A stretch of DNA of 13,977 bases from Bacillota bacterium (GTDB lineage: Bacteria > Bacillota > Clostridia > Acetivibrionales > Acetivibrionaceae): assembly GCA_023421115.1 (NCBI GenBank), contig JAEZUI010000207.1:1-13977 (forward strand), given 5' to 3'. Numbering within the stretch: the stretch's first letter is position 1; each line of letters starts with the position of its first letter. Shown here piece after piece: positions 1 to 6,965 of the stretch. The notes under the pieces were generated by a model that did no database searches, was not told the origin of the DNA, and worked only from the letters and a program-made list of their open reading frames with translations. The translations under genes were made by a program, and so were the position numbers.

Positions 1-45
1 AAATGACGCAATTACTTGACCTGAGCATTAGAAGCTGTTGCCGAA

Positions 46-199
46 AGCTTGATAATTTGAAGCAAAAATGCCACGGATGGCATTTTTAGCGTCTCGCGAC
101 AGGATGTCGCATAGACGCGTGCGAAAACTATCAAGCTGAGGTACGATTTTTGCGTAGCAAAATATCGTTCATCTGTCTGCCGAATGGCATCCTACAGAT
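46..199. ncRNA. Candidate structured RNA or mobile RNA element (nested hairpin array)
   Basis: Four stem-loops lie within 154 bases. An outer 9-bp perfect stem (46-54 with 129-137) encloses two hairpins. The first is a 10-bp perfect stem (64-73 with 78-87) with loop CGGA. The second is a two-part stem (89-94 with 113-118, and 96-101 with 105-110) with loop GGA. Outside the outer stem are a hairpin at 144-153/157-167 with one bulge and a nested hairpin at 171-176/194-199 with inner stem 178-181/186-189. The stretch is about 45% GC, richer than its surroundings, and no convincing reading frame crosses it. The strand is not certain; the GGA loops read on the plus strand. Possible identities are a HEARO/omega-RNA-type element (an ATGA at 3-6 lies just left, as at HEARO insertion sites), a CsrA-binding RNA, or an unknown dispersed repeat. 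I recognise none of these with certainty. Confidence 0.5.
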
Positions 200-439
200 T
201 CTATGCGAAGGTCACGTAATGGAGTCGTTTGACACTAAAACAATAGGCACTCCCCCTTCCTCCAGGTTCCAAAATCTCAGTCCCACCAATTTGGACAGTC
301 AACTCAAGGGTTTTTTAGGAATGAACGAATTAAATTTTCTTAAAATGATCTACTACACTTTTAGAATATCCCCCCAAATCCGAATCCCTTGAATTTTTTC
401 TCAGCTTATATTAATATTCAAGAGAAAGGTGATGTGACC
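200..439. other. Gene-free stretch before the pseudouridine synthase gene
   Basis: No protein gene can be supported here. Bases 200-310 are moderately GC-rich with pyrimidine-rich tracts and may be the 3' flank of the hairpin array. Bases 311-420 are AT-rich leader DNA. A weak TACACT at 354-359 could be a -10 element for the downstream gene, but no matching -35 is visible. The ribosome binding site of the next gene lies at about 425-431. Confidence 0.5.
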
Positions 440-1453
440 ATGATTATAAAATATACCGCTAAAAGCACCGATAATGGCAAAGCAGTAAAACATATACTAA
501 AAACCAGAATGGAAATTTCCGAGAGACTAATAAAAATACTAAAATACCAAAGCAAAATACACCTAAACCAAAAACCTGTTTTTGTCAATGCAATCGTTAC
601 AGAAGGAGACGTTATCGAGGTAGATATTGAATATGACGAAGAGGTTGAAGACTTGTTTCCCCAAGATATTCCCATAGACATTATTTATGAGGATGATTGT
701 CTGATTGCCATAAACAAGCCATCGGATATCGTTGTCCACCCCACATGTCTGCATCTTGACGGAACCCTTGCTAATGCCGTTGCCCATCATATGATAAAAA
801 AAGGCATCGCCAAAAAAATTCGCCCCGTTATTAGACTTGATAGAAATACCTCCGGCATAATAATATTTGCTAAAAACTCCTTTACCCAGGAGTTTCTCAT
901 CCGTCAAATGAATAACAATACTTTTCTAAAAGAATACATAGGAATCGTAAACGGCAGAGTAGAGAACACAAAAGGCACTATCAATCTTCCCATAGAACGT
1001 AAAGACGGAAGCATAATGTTAAGGCACATTTCGCCCTCTGGTGACAAATCAGTGACACATTTTGAAACACTAGAAACCCTAAAACACACCTCTTTACTAA
1101 AGTTCCGTCTAGAAACCGGAAGAACACACCAAATAAGGGTCCACTGTCAGGCTATCGGACATCCCCTATTAGGAGATACACTATATCCCTACTTGCCCGT
1201 TTCACAACCTGAGAATATTAAAAGTCATATTGAAGAGGATAAAATAATATACGAGATAGGTAATGCTATTTCCACCACCCCAGCTACTATTACCCAAAGC
1301 ACAAATTATTCCCAATCACCTGGTATAATTGAAAGACAGGCACTTCATTCCTATAGGGTAGAATTTATTCATCCAATAACCAAAAAAACTCTGCAACTGG
1401 TTGCTCCCATTCCAAAAGACATTAATAATGCTCTGGAAATATTGAGAAAATAA
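440..1453 (+). CDS. RluA/RluD-family RNA pseudouridine synthase
   Basis: This enzyme isomerises specific uridines in 23S rRNA or tRNA to pseudouridine. The 337-residue protein has an S4-like RNA-binding region at about residues 10-65, then the catalytic fold. The family signature RLDRNTSG carries the catalytic aspartate D134. The later motif ETGRTHQIRVH (about 225-235) and GHPLLGDTLY (about 240-249) are also typical. A Ser/Thr-rich, probably disordered insert (about 254-298) separates GDTLY from RQALHSYRV; it is longer than usual. The chosen ATG at 440 has AAAGGTG at 425-431, eight bases upstream; an in-frame ATG at 389 lacks a ribosome binding site. The gene stands alone, with hairpin-rich DNA upstream and a separately promoted gene downstream. 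The exact target uridine cannot be told from sequence, so no RluA/B/C/D symbol is given. Confidence 0.93.
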   Translation: MIIKYTAKSTDNGKAVKHILKTRMEISERLIKILKYQSKIHLNQKPVFVNAIVTEGDVIEVDIEYDEEVEDLFPQDIPIDIIYEDDCLIAINKPSDIVVHPTCLHLDGTLANAVAHHMIKKGIAKKIRPVIRLDRNTSGIIIFAKNSFTQEFLIRQMNNNTFLKEYIGIVNGRVENTKGTINLPIERKDGSIMLRHISPSGDKSVTHFETLETLKHTSLLKFRLETGRTHQIRVHCQAIGHPLLGDTLYPYLPVSQPENIKSHIEEDKIIYEIGNAISTTPATITQSTNYSQSPGIIERQALHSYRVEFIHPITKKTLQLVAPIPKDINNALEILRK

Positions 1454-1464
1454 TCGTCTAATCA

Positions 1465-1493
1465 TTTACATCATTTAACAAAGATGTTATTAT
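1465..1493 (+). promoter_or_regulatory. Candidate sigma-A promoter with overlapping small palindrome
   Basis: TTTACA at 1465-1470 and TATTAT at 1488-1493 are separated by 17 bases, giving a fair vegetative promoter for the MerR-like gene that starts at 1597. The inverted repeat TAACA-N4-TGTTA (1476-1489) covers the spacer and touches the -10 element, which would suit an operator. The assignment rests on motif matching only. Confidence 0.4.
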
Positions 1494-1507
1494 AGTATTT
1501 GTTTTCC

Positions 1508-1558
1508 AACATATCCAAGGCCACAAAAGCGCCCTGATAAGGATGTGTAAACATATCC
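1508..1558 (+). repeat. Direct repeat AACATATCC with hairpin in the leader
   Basis: AACATATCC occurs at 1508-1516 and again at 1550-1558, 42 bases apart. The second copy also pairs with GGATGTG at 1541-1547 to form a 7-bp imperfect hairpin (TAAA loop) in the 5' leader of the MerR-like gene. These may be binding sites for that protein or for another regulator; nothing in the sequence decides this. Confidence 0.35.
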
Positions 1559-1596
1559 GAAACTTCAATATAACTATAAACTGGAGGGAGTCTTAA

Positions 1597-2181
1597 GTGG
1601 AAATTCTCAAAGACAAATACACTATAACTGAACTGAGCGAACGGTTAGGAATAACCGACCATGCTTTAAGGTATTATGAAAAAGAGTTTAATATGAACGT
1701 TCCAAAAGACAGCAGAGGTAGACGTTTTTATACACCTGAATATGCTAATATCATGTTTCAGATTAAGACTATGAGAGATGATGGTCTTGAAATTAAGGCA
1801 ATCAAGAAAATTCTTGAGTCTGAAAGCGTTATAAATGAACCTCCGCCTGTTGTAACAAATAATGTATTTAATACTTTAACTCCTGTTAGCCCAAACGAAA
1901 ATATACTAGATATCAAGAATTTTTTTAATGAATTTGGCGAGCGGCTCACTAAAAGCTTTTCAACAGAAATAACCACTGCTAAGGAGCAGATAAATAAAGA
2001 GATCCATCAAACAAAGCTTGAACTTGGAGCTTGCATGGATAATAATCTAAGGAAAATTGAATGCAAATTGGATAAACATTTCGAGAGTATAGACCGCTCT
2101 TTGGGATTATGGCGTGAAAAAAATAAAGGTGGCTTCTTCAGCCGTCTATCTAGAGTAATGTCAAGAAAAAAATCAATTTAA
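1597..2181 (+). CDS. MerR-like HTH protein with coiled coil and basic tail (RacA-like architecture)
   Basis: The 194-residue protein starts at GTG 1597, with GGAGGGAG at 1583-1590 six bases upstream. Residues 1-75 form a MerR-type winged helix: ITELSERLGI, then LRYYEKEF, then the wing RGRRFYTPEY, then a third helical segment (IKAIKKILE). A Pro/Asn-rich linker (about 80-103) leads to a charged helical region (about 105-170) with coiled-coil character, and then a Lys/Arg-rich tail (about 173-194) with Phe-Phe and Leu residues that could be amphipathic. Classical MerR regulators carry a ligand pocket or dimer helix instead. HTH plus coiled coil plus basic tail in under 200 residues resembles RacA, the sporulation chromosome-anchoring protein of Bacillus. 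That function is inference from architecture. A MerR-family transcription factor is the safe description. Confidence 0.85.
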   Translation: MEILKDKYTITELSERLGITDHALRYYEKEFNMNVPKDSRGRRFYTPEYANIMFQIKTMRDDGLEIKAIKKILESESVINEPPPVVTNNVFNTLTPVSPNENILDIKNFFNEFGERLTKSFSTEITTAKEQINKEIHQTKLELGACMDNNLRKIECKLDKHFESIDRSLGLWREKNKGGFFSRLSRVMSRKKSI

Positions 2182-2194
2182 AGCCCCAAATATC

Positions 2195-2211
2195 GGGGGC
2201 ATTATGCCCCC
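2195..2211. terminator. Hairpin between converging genes, possible transcription end
   Basis: GGGGGCA (2195-2201) pairs with TGCCCCC (2205-2211) around a three-base loop, 14 bases after the stop of the MerR-like gene and 36 bases past the stop of the converging response regulator gene. An alternative pairing uses GCCCC at 2183-2187. No proper T-run follows on either strand, so this is a weak intrinsic terminator or a Rho-/RNase-related 3' end structure. Confidence 0.45.
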
Positions 2212-2246
2212 AAAACAATTAGATGTTTTTTAAGAATAACCTTGTT

Positions 2247-2645
2247 CTAATCCACGGGAAATCCTAACTTCTTCATGACCTCAACTAGCTTTTTAGTATT
2301 TATAGGTTTAGAAGCGTATGCCTCACATCCCGTCTCAAAAGAATCAAATACATTTTTCACATCATTAAGAGCAGTAGTCATAATTATCTTAACCGTTTCC
2401 CTTTCTCCAATTCCCCACTTCTGCTCTAATTCCCGAATTGCTTCTAAAACTTTTATTCCATCCAACTTTGGCATCATGATATCAAGGCAGACAAGATCAT
2501 AGGGCATGCCTTCTTCATACGCCAAGGAAAATGCTTCTAAAGTCTCTGACCCATCAATAGTCATATCGCATTCTCCATAACCAGATAAAAACTTGTACAA
2601 AAATTTCCTACTGGCAAAATCATCTTCTGCAATTAGTATTCTCAT
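2247..2645 (-). CDS. Single-domain response regulator (CheY-like receiver)
   Basis: This is a stand-alone receiver domain of 132 residues with no output domain. The acidic pocket is E7, D8 and D9 (LIAEDD), the phospho-acceptor is D55 in LVCLDIMMP, the switch Thr lies in IIMTTA, and the invariant lysine is K113 in SKPIN. All key residues are present, so it should be phosphorylatable. The ATG at 2645 is preferred because GAGAGGTG (2652-2659) lies six bases upstream; an in-frame GTG at 2654 overlaps that site. It begins 32 bases after the stop of the large PAS kinase, so the two are almost certainly co-transcribed and a kinase-regulator pair. It differs clearly from the CheY at 10520-10873. Its output is not visible; it may act by protein contact or as a phosphorelay intermediate. 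Confidence 0.9.
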   Translation of the reverse strand: MRILIAEDDFASRKFLYKFLSGYGECDMTIDGSETLEAFSLAYEEGMPYDLVCLDIMMPKLDGIKVLEAIRELEQKWGIGERETVKIIMTTALNDVKNVFDSFETGCEAYASKPINTKKLVEVMKKLGFPVD

Positions 2646-2651
2646 TTTTTG

Positions 2652-2659
2652 CACCTCTC
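2652..2659 (-). promoter_or_regulatory. Ribosome binding site deciding the response regulator start
   Basis: Read on the minus strand this is GAGAGGTG, six bases before ATG 2645. The competing in-frame GTG start at 2654 uses bases of this same site and would have no room for ribosome binding, so the shorter protein is chosen. Confidence 0.7.
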
Positions 2660-2677
2660 TAGTAATTAATATTAATT

Positions 2678-5600
2678 TTATATTTCCTCACAAAGCATAG
2701 CATAAAAACTTTCAACTTTTTCAATATTGTTCCTTCGTGCCATAAGCTGTATCTTAAAGGCCAAACTCTTTACTTTGTCATTTTCCTTTCGAACACCAAT
2801 ATCTTTGATTAAAGATGCTGCTTTTTCAATTAACACCATATTTCCAGTTTGAATTGCATTGTGTAAATTGCCCATATACTTATCATAGCTTTTTTCACTT
2901 TCCTCTTCGAAACCTTCTTCCATACTTTCATCAGCTTCTCGATAAGCATTAATTTCACCAACATCAAATTTATCTAATTTCTGTTCTAAATTTTTTATAC
3001 AGCAGTCTTCGTTAAAGTTTTCTTTACCTTCATTATTTTTAGTTGAAAGCAATACTGTAAATGTAAAAACGCTCCCTTTGTTCTTTTCGCTTTCAACAGA
3101 AATTTCTCCACTCATCATTTCAACAAGTTGCTTAGTAATAGCAAGACCTAATCCTGTACCACCATATTTTCTTGTTATAGAGCCATCTACCTGGCTAAAA
3201 CTTTTAAACAGTCTTTGCAGCTCATCCTTACCAATACCTATTCCGGTATCTGATACAGTAAACTTTATCAAAACTTTATCATCAAACTGCCGGTCAACAC
3301 TTGAACAAATCTTTACCCCTCCAAAATCAGTAAACTTAACAGCATTAGATATAAGATTGTTCAACACCTGTCGAAGTCTTGTCGGATCGCCTGTAACAAA
3401 CCTCGGTACATCCTCCCTTATTTGGTATTTAAACTTAAGACCTTTCTCCCTGACCTTAAACAAATGCGCCTTAAAGGTATCGTCTAGAAGCTTGTAAAAA
3501 TCAAATTGTATTGTATCTATAGTCATTTTTCCCGCTTCGATTTTAGAATAATCCAAAATATCATTTATAACACACAATAGCAGGTCTGCGCATGAATTGG
3601 CAATATTTAAATTTTCTCTTTGATCTTCCGAAAGTTCTGATTGCAAGGTTAAATTAGTCATTCCTATTATGCCGTTTAAAGGCGTTCTTATTTCATGACT
3701 CATGTTTGCCAAAAACTCACTTTTTGATTTACTTGCAGCTTCTGCAGCTTCTTTTGCTATTCTAAGATTTTCTGTAACCTGCCTTTTTTCAGTTATATCG
3801 GTACAAACACCTATAAATCCTGCAAAATCGTCTTCTAGACTTGAAAATGGTCTTCCTTCGTTAACTATCCATCTATATTCTCCATCTGATCTTTTTAAGC
3901 GAAACTCGATTTCATAAGGTCTGTGCTCTAAAATCGCTTTGCTGTAAATATATTCAAAGTGCTCAACATCGTCAGGATGCATATTTTCAATCCATCCTCC
4001 ATTTAATTCCTCTTCCATTTTTCTACCGGTAAACCCAAGCCAAGTCTTGTTGAAATAGTTGATCACTCCATCCTTTCCAGATCTCCAGATTGAAGCAGGA
4101 AACTCTTCAAACAAAGTAATATAGAAATTTCTAGACCAATTCAGAGCCTCCTCAATCCTTTTTTTAGACGTAATATCCTCTACTAATACAAGTGCACATT
4201 CTTCGTCATCTATTATTATCGGTACTGCATTTAGGGATACCCATACAATCTCGTTCTTGTCTTCAATCCTTAACGGATAGCTAAATTCATGCCGTTGAAT
4301 TTCAGTCTTGTTAATAATAATGTTGTTGATACCCCTTTGAAATTTACAATTACGGCATTCAACACTTATACCACATCCCTTATCACATAAGTTACCGCAA
4401 TCTTCACTACAAGCCGAAAAATTTCTGCAACAAATCGCCTCTCCCACTCGTTTGCCGATAACACATTCTGTTGCCTTATGTAATATATTTGCAAACGAAG
4501 CATTTGCCTTTTTAATATATCTATGTCTGTCCACAATTAACATGCCTACCGGCGCAGTATCAAATATAGTTTGAAGTTTTTTCTGCTCAGTAGCGAGCTT
4601 ATCTTCATACTTCTTTCTTTCGGTTATATCCTCTGAAATACCCAACCAGTTTGTAATAATTCCTTCTGTGTTTCTTATGGCAGTAACAGCCGCTAATTGC
4701 CATGTAATTTGAGCATTTTTCTTTCTTAAATTGAATTCTCCATGCCATTCGATGTTTTTTTCCACATTTCCTAAATCAATAGCCTCTTTCTTATTTACAA
4801 AGTATGTAAAGCCTTTTTCTTTTATTTCATCAAGAGTATATCCTGATACCTCTATAAATTTTGGGTTTGCATATTCTACATGCCCTTCTGCATCTGCTAC
4901 CAATACTAAACTCGGGCTTTGCTCTACAACCATAGATAGTTTTCGAAGCTCCTCCTCACTACTTTTGATCCTTGTAATATCTCTAAAAACTACAACCACT
5001 CCAATTACATTATCTTCAATATCTTTAATTGGAGCAGAACTTGCAGATACATACATTTCTTTGCCTTCCTTTGAGAACAAAACAGTATTTTTTTTAAGTC
5101 CTAAAGAGCATCCCTCTGTCATTACTCTTTCAAAAGGACTCTGAGCACGCTCACCTGTAATTTTATCAAATATATTAAAAACTATATCCAAAGACTTTCC
5201 GATAGCTTCTGTGCTATTCCATTGTGTTATATCAATGGCAGCCTTATTTATCATTATTATTTTTCCATGTTGATCGGTAGTAATAACTCCATCGCCTATA
5301 CTTTCAATAGTTATCGATAAACGTTCCATTTCTTTTAGCTGTTCCCGTTTAAAGCAATCCTCTTTCCTTTTCTTCTCAATAGAAGTTAGTTCTTTATATA
5401 CAACCAATCCCAAATAGGTCAAATCCTCTTTAAAACAATAACTGTCAAAACCTGACTTTAAAATATTAAAAACATTATAATAGTTATTTTTACTTAGAAT
5501 AGCAACAAAAGGAATATTTCCAACAAATTGATTGCATATTGAAAGAATTTCCTGATATGAAACATCAGAATCCACATCAAATATAACCATGTCATATTCA

Positions 5601-5740
5601 TTAAGCTTGATGGATGTTCTAAAAGCAGAAACACTGTTCACACTTTTTATGGAAAACTCAAAATCTGTTTGTTTTAATACATTATCAACTATATCTGCTA
5701 ATTTAACATCCAATCCAACTAACAAAAGCTTTTTACCCAA
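2678..5740 (-). CDS. Multi-PAS sensor histidine kinase with receiver-like head and Hpt-like tail
   Basis: This 1020-residue kinase has no membrane segment and is probably cytoplasmic. In order it has a receiver-like domain (1-120: D55 present, first acidic pair reduced to GLD), a helical linker, PAS 1 (about 140-260), PAS 2 (about 265-380, ends ISEDITERK), PAS 3 (about 388-535, with eight cysteines at 437-465), PAS 4 (about 540-660, ends TDITEKR) and HisKA with phospho-acceptor H682 in MSHEIRTPLNG. The ATPase domain (about 785-905) has NNLISNAVKF, DTGIGIG and GGTGLGL. After an acidic linker, residues 955-1020 look like an Hpt fold, but the AHxLKG motif reads AASLIKD, so its histidine is missing. 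There is no C-terminal receiver, so the likely partner is the response regulator encoded 32 bases downstream. The start is TTG 5740, with GGGGTGG at 5745-5751 four bases upstream. The ligand is unknown. Confidence 0.92.
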   Translation of the reverse strand: MGKKLLLVGLDVKLADIVDNVLKQTDFEFSIKSVNSVSAFRTSIKLNEYDMVIFDVDSDVSYQEILSICNQFVGNIPFVAILSKNNYYNVFNILKSGFDSYCFKEDLTYLGLVVYKELTSIEKKRKEDCFKREQLKEMERLSITIESIGDGVITTDQHGKIIMINKAAIDITQWNSTEAIGKSLDIVFNIFDKITGERAQSPFERVMTEGCSLGLKKNTVLFSKEGKEMYVSASSAPIKDIEDNVIGVVVVFRDITRIKSSEEELRKLSMVVEQSPSLVLVADAEGHVEYANPKFIEVSGYTLDEIKEKGFTYFVNKKEAIDLGNVEKNIEWHGEFNLRKKNAQITWQLAAVTAIRNTEGIITNWLGISEDITERKKYEDKLATEQKKLQTIFDTAPVGMLIVDRHRYIKKANASFANILHKATECVIGKRVGEAICCRNFSACSEDCGNLCDKGCGISVECRNCKFQRGINNIIINKTEIQRHEFSYPLRIEDKNEIVWVSLNAVPIIIDDEECALVLVEDITSKKRIEEALNWSRNFYITLFEEFPASIWRSGKDGVINYFNKTWLGFTGRKMEEELNGGWIENMHPDDVEHFEYIYSKAILEHRPYEIEFRLKRSDGEYRWIVNEGRPFSSLEDDFAGFIGVCTDITEKRQVTENLRIAKEAAEAASKSKSEFLANMSHEIRTPLNGIIGMTNLTLQSELSEDQRENLNIANSCADLLLCVINDILDYSKIEAGKMTIDTIQFDFYKLLDDTFKAHLFKVREKGLKFKYQIREDVPRFVTGDPTRLRQVLNNLISNAVKFTDFGGVKICSSVDRQFDDKVLIKFTVSDTGIGIGKDELQRLFKSFSQVDGSITRKYGGTGLGLAITKQLVEMMSGEISVESEKNKGSVFTFTVLLSTKNNEGKENFNEDCCIKNLEQKLDKFDVGEINAYREADESMEEGFEEESEKSYDKYMGNLHNAIQTGNMVLIEKAASLIKDIGVRKENDKVKSLAFKIQLMARRNNIEKVESFYAMLCEEI
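4346..4432 (-). other. Cysteine-rich insert of the third PAS domain
   Basis: Residues 437-465 of the kinase contain eight cysteines in 29 residues (CC, then Cys after 5, 3, 3, 3, 5 and 2 intervening residues). The preceding GEAI and the closing CxxC followed by a basic stretch resemble the redox-type PAS subclass seen in many anaerobe kinases, which usually has fewer cysteines. A metal centre, Fe-S cluster or disulfide switch is plausible but not shown. Confidence 0.6.
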
Positions 5741-5763
5741 AATGCCACCCCATCTTCACTTAG

Positions 5764-5889
5764 GCCATTTCAAAAAATAATCGATACAACATTTTGGTCA
5801 CAAAGCCCGTAATGAAAGCTTAAAAGCTTTCAAACAGAAGAGCATTATTTTGCAGTGCAAAAAATGTAAATCAATTTTTTTGAAATGGC
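5764..5889. repeat. 126-bp inverted-repeat element with central palindrome
   Basis: GCCATTTCAAAAAA (5764-5777) is repeated inverted as TTTTTTGAAATGGC (5876-5889), a perfect 14-bp terminal pair. At the centre, TGAAAGCTT (5813-5821) and AAGCTTTCA (5824-5832) form a 9-bp palindrome with a two-base loop. The element fills most of the 179-bp gap between cheB and the PAS kinase. No clear target-site duplication is visible. It may be a MITE-like insertion or a large RNA stem-loop acting as processing or termination signal. A near-identical copy of one end lies at 11923-11940. Confidence 0.6.
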
Positions 5890-5919
5890 AATTGCAAAGT
5901 TTTTTTGGAATCACCTTAT

Positions 5920-6960
5920 CTAAAGCATTGAAAATACAGTTTGTGAAACAGAATCTAACGAAACTTGCCTCTCAACTGCACCAATATCGTAAGCTACTTT
6001 TGGCATTCCATATACAACACAAGACTGCTCATCTTGTCCTATAGTGCGTGCACCACTTCGCCTCATAGACAACAAGCCTTTTGCGCCATCTCCGCCCATA
6101 CCTGTAAGTATTATACCTATGGCATTTCGTCCTGCTGCCTTTGCAACAGACTCAAACAAAACATCTACCGAAGGACAATGTCCATTTACCTTTTCACCTT
6201 TATAGCATTCAACAATGTAAATGCCACCAACCTTTTTTATTCTCATCTGAAAATCTCCAGGTGCTATGAGTACTCTTCCTGGTAAAACTCTATCTCCGTT
6301 TTCAGCCTCTTTCACTTCCATTAAGCATGAATTATTCAATCTTTCAGAATACATTCTTGTAAAAACCGGTGGCATATGCTGTACAACAACTGTTCCCGGA
6401 ATATCTCTCGGCATGGTTTTTAATACACTGTAGATAGCTTCCGTTCCTCCTGTTGATGCGCCTATAGCAAGTATCTTAGCTGTTTCATGCCTTTCATTCA
6501 TTACGATTTCTTTATTAGCCTTTGCCTCAGTCTTCCACTTTCCAACTTTTGCAGTGGAAGCGATTTTAACCTTAATTATAAGCTCATTTATAAACGACTG
6601 CATACCCACTTGACTTCTCATGTTCGGTTTTGTAACAAAATCAACGGCTCCTGCATTTAAAGCATCAAACACATTGTCACTTACAGCACTTACAACTACA
6701 ACAGGAATCGGATATTGAGGCATTAGCCGCTTTAAAAACTCAATTCCATTCATCTTAGGCATCTCAACATCTAGCGTCATAACATCAGGTTCAAATTCTA
6801 AAATTTTATCCCTTGCACTGTATGGATCAAATGCAGTACCAACAACTTCAATTGCAGAATCCTGAGCAATTCCCTTAGCAAGTGTTTCTCTAAAAAGAAG
6901 GGAATCGTCAACTATCAACACTCTAATCTTTCTCTTGAAACTTGTTTTGTTATGTTCCAT
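5920..6960 (-). CDS. cheB: CheB chemotaxis protein-glutamate methylesterase/deamidase
   Basis: CheB removes methyl groups from receptor glutamates and deamidates glutamines, resetting chemoreceptor sensitivity. The 346-residue protein has an N-terminal receiver (D18, D19; phospho-acceptor D64 in VMTLDVEMP; lysine K111) and, after a linker rich in Lys and Ala (about 130-158), the C-terminal esterase. The catalytic triad is visible: S169 in GASTGG, H195 in VQHMPP and D291 in TGMGGDGA. Length and order match the family. The start at ATG 6960 has AAAGGA about nine bases upstream and lies five bases after the cheR stop, implying translational coupling. It is the last gene of the tight che operon; a 179-bp gap with an inverted repeat separates it from the next minus-strand gene. 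Phosphorylation by the CheA encoded at 8333-10474 should activate it. Confidence 0.97.
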   Translation of the reverse strand: MEHNKTSFKRKIRVLIVDDSLLFRETLAKGIAQDSAIEVVGTAFDPYSARDKILEFEPDVMTLDVEMPKMNGIEFLKRLMPQYPIPVVVVSAVSDNVFDALNAGAVDFVTKPNMRSQVGMQSFINELIIKVKIASTAKVGKWKTEAKANKEIVMNERHETAKILAIGASTGGTEAIYSVLKTMPRDIPGTVVVQHMPPVFTRMYSERLNNSCLMEVKEAENGDRVLPGRVLIAPGDFQMRIKKVGGIYIVECYKGEKVNGHCPSVDVLFESVAKAAGRNAIGIILTGMGGDGAKGLLSMRRSGARTIGQDEQSCVVYGMPKVAYDIGAVERQVSLDSVSQTVFSML

Positions 6961-6965
6961 GTCAA

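Noticed and set aside
13..85. Short minus-strand frame (about 23 codons) beginning MPSVAFLLQ
   Set aside because: It arises from one arm of the hairpin array, lacks a ribosome binding site and is too short to support.
150..392. An 80-codon plus-strand reading frame near the left edge
   Set aside because: It runs through the hairpins at 144-199, has no ribosome binding site, and its translation resembles nothing and has no domain character.
2195..2211. Treating the GC hairpin as a firm intrinsic terminator
   Set aside because: No T-run follows on either strand, so it is listed only at low confidence.
4731..5144. Open frames antisense to the kinase, cheA and other genes
   Set aside because: They have no ribosome binding sites or domain features and lie opposite strongly conserved coding sequence; they are shadows.
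2678..5740. Calling the PAS kinase a hybrid kinase with its own receiver output
   Set aside because: The only receiver-like domain is N-terminal and has lost its acidic pair; nothing like a receiver follows the ATPase domain.
5741..5919. Riboswitch or promoter for the PAS kinase in the gap after cheB
   Set aside because: No known riboswitch core was recognised, and the best promoter match (TTGTGA with TTATTT) has a poor -10; the inverted repeat explains the structure better.
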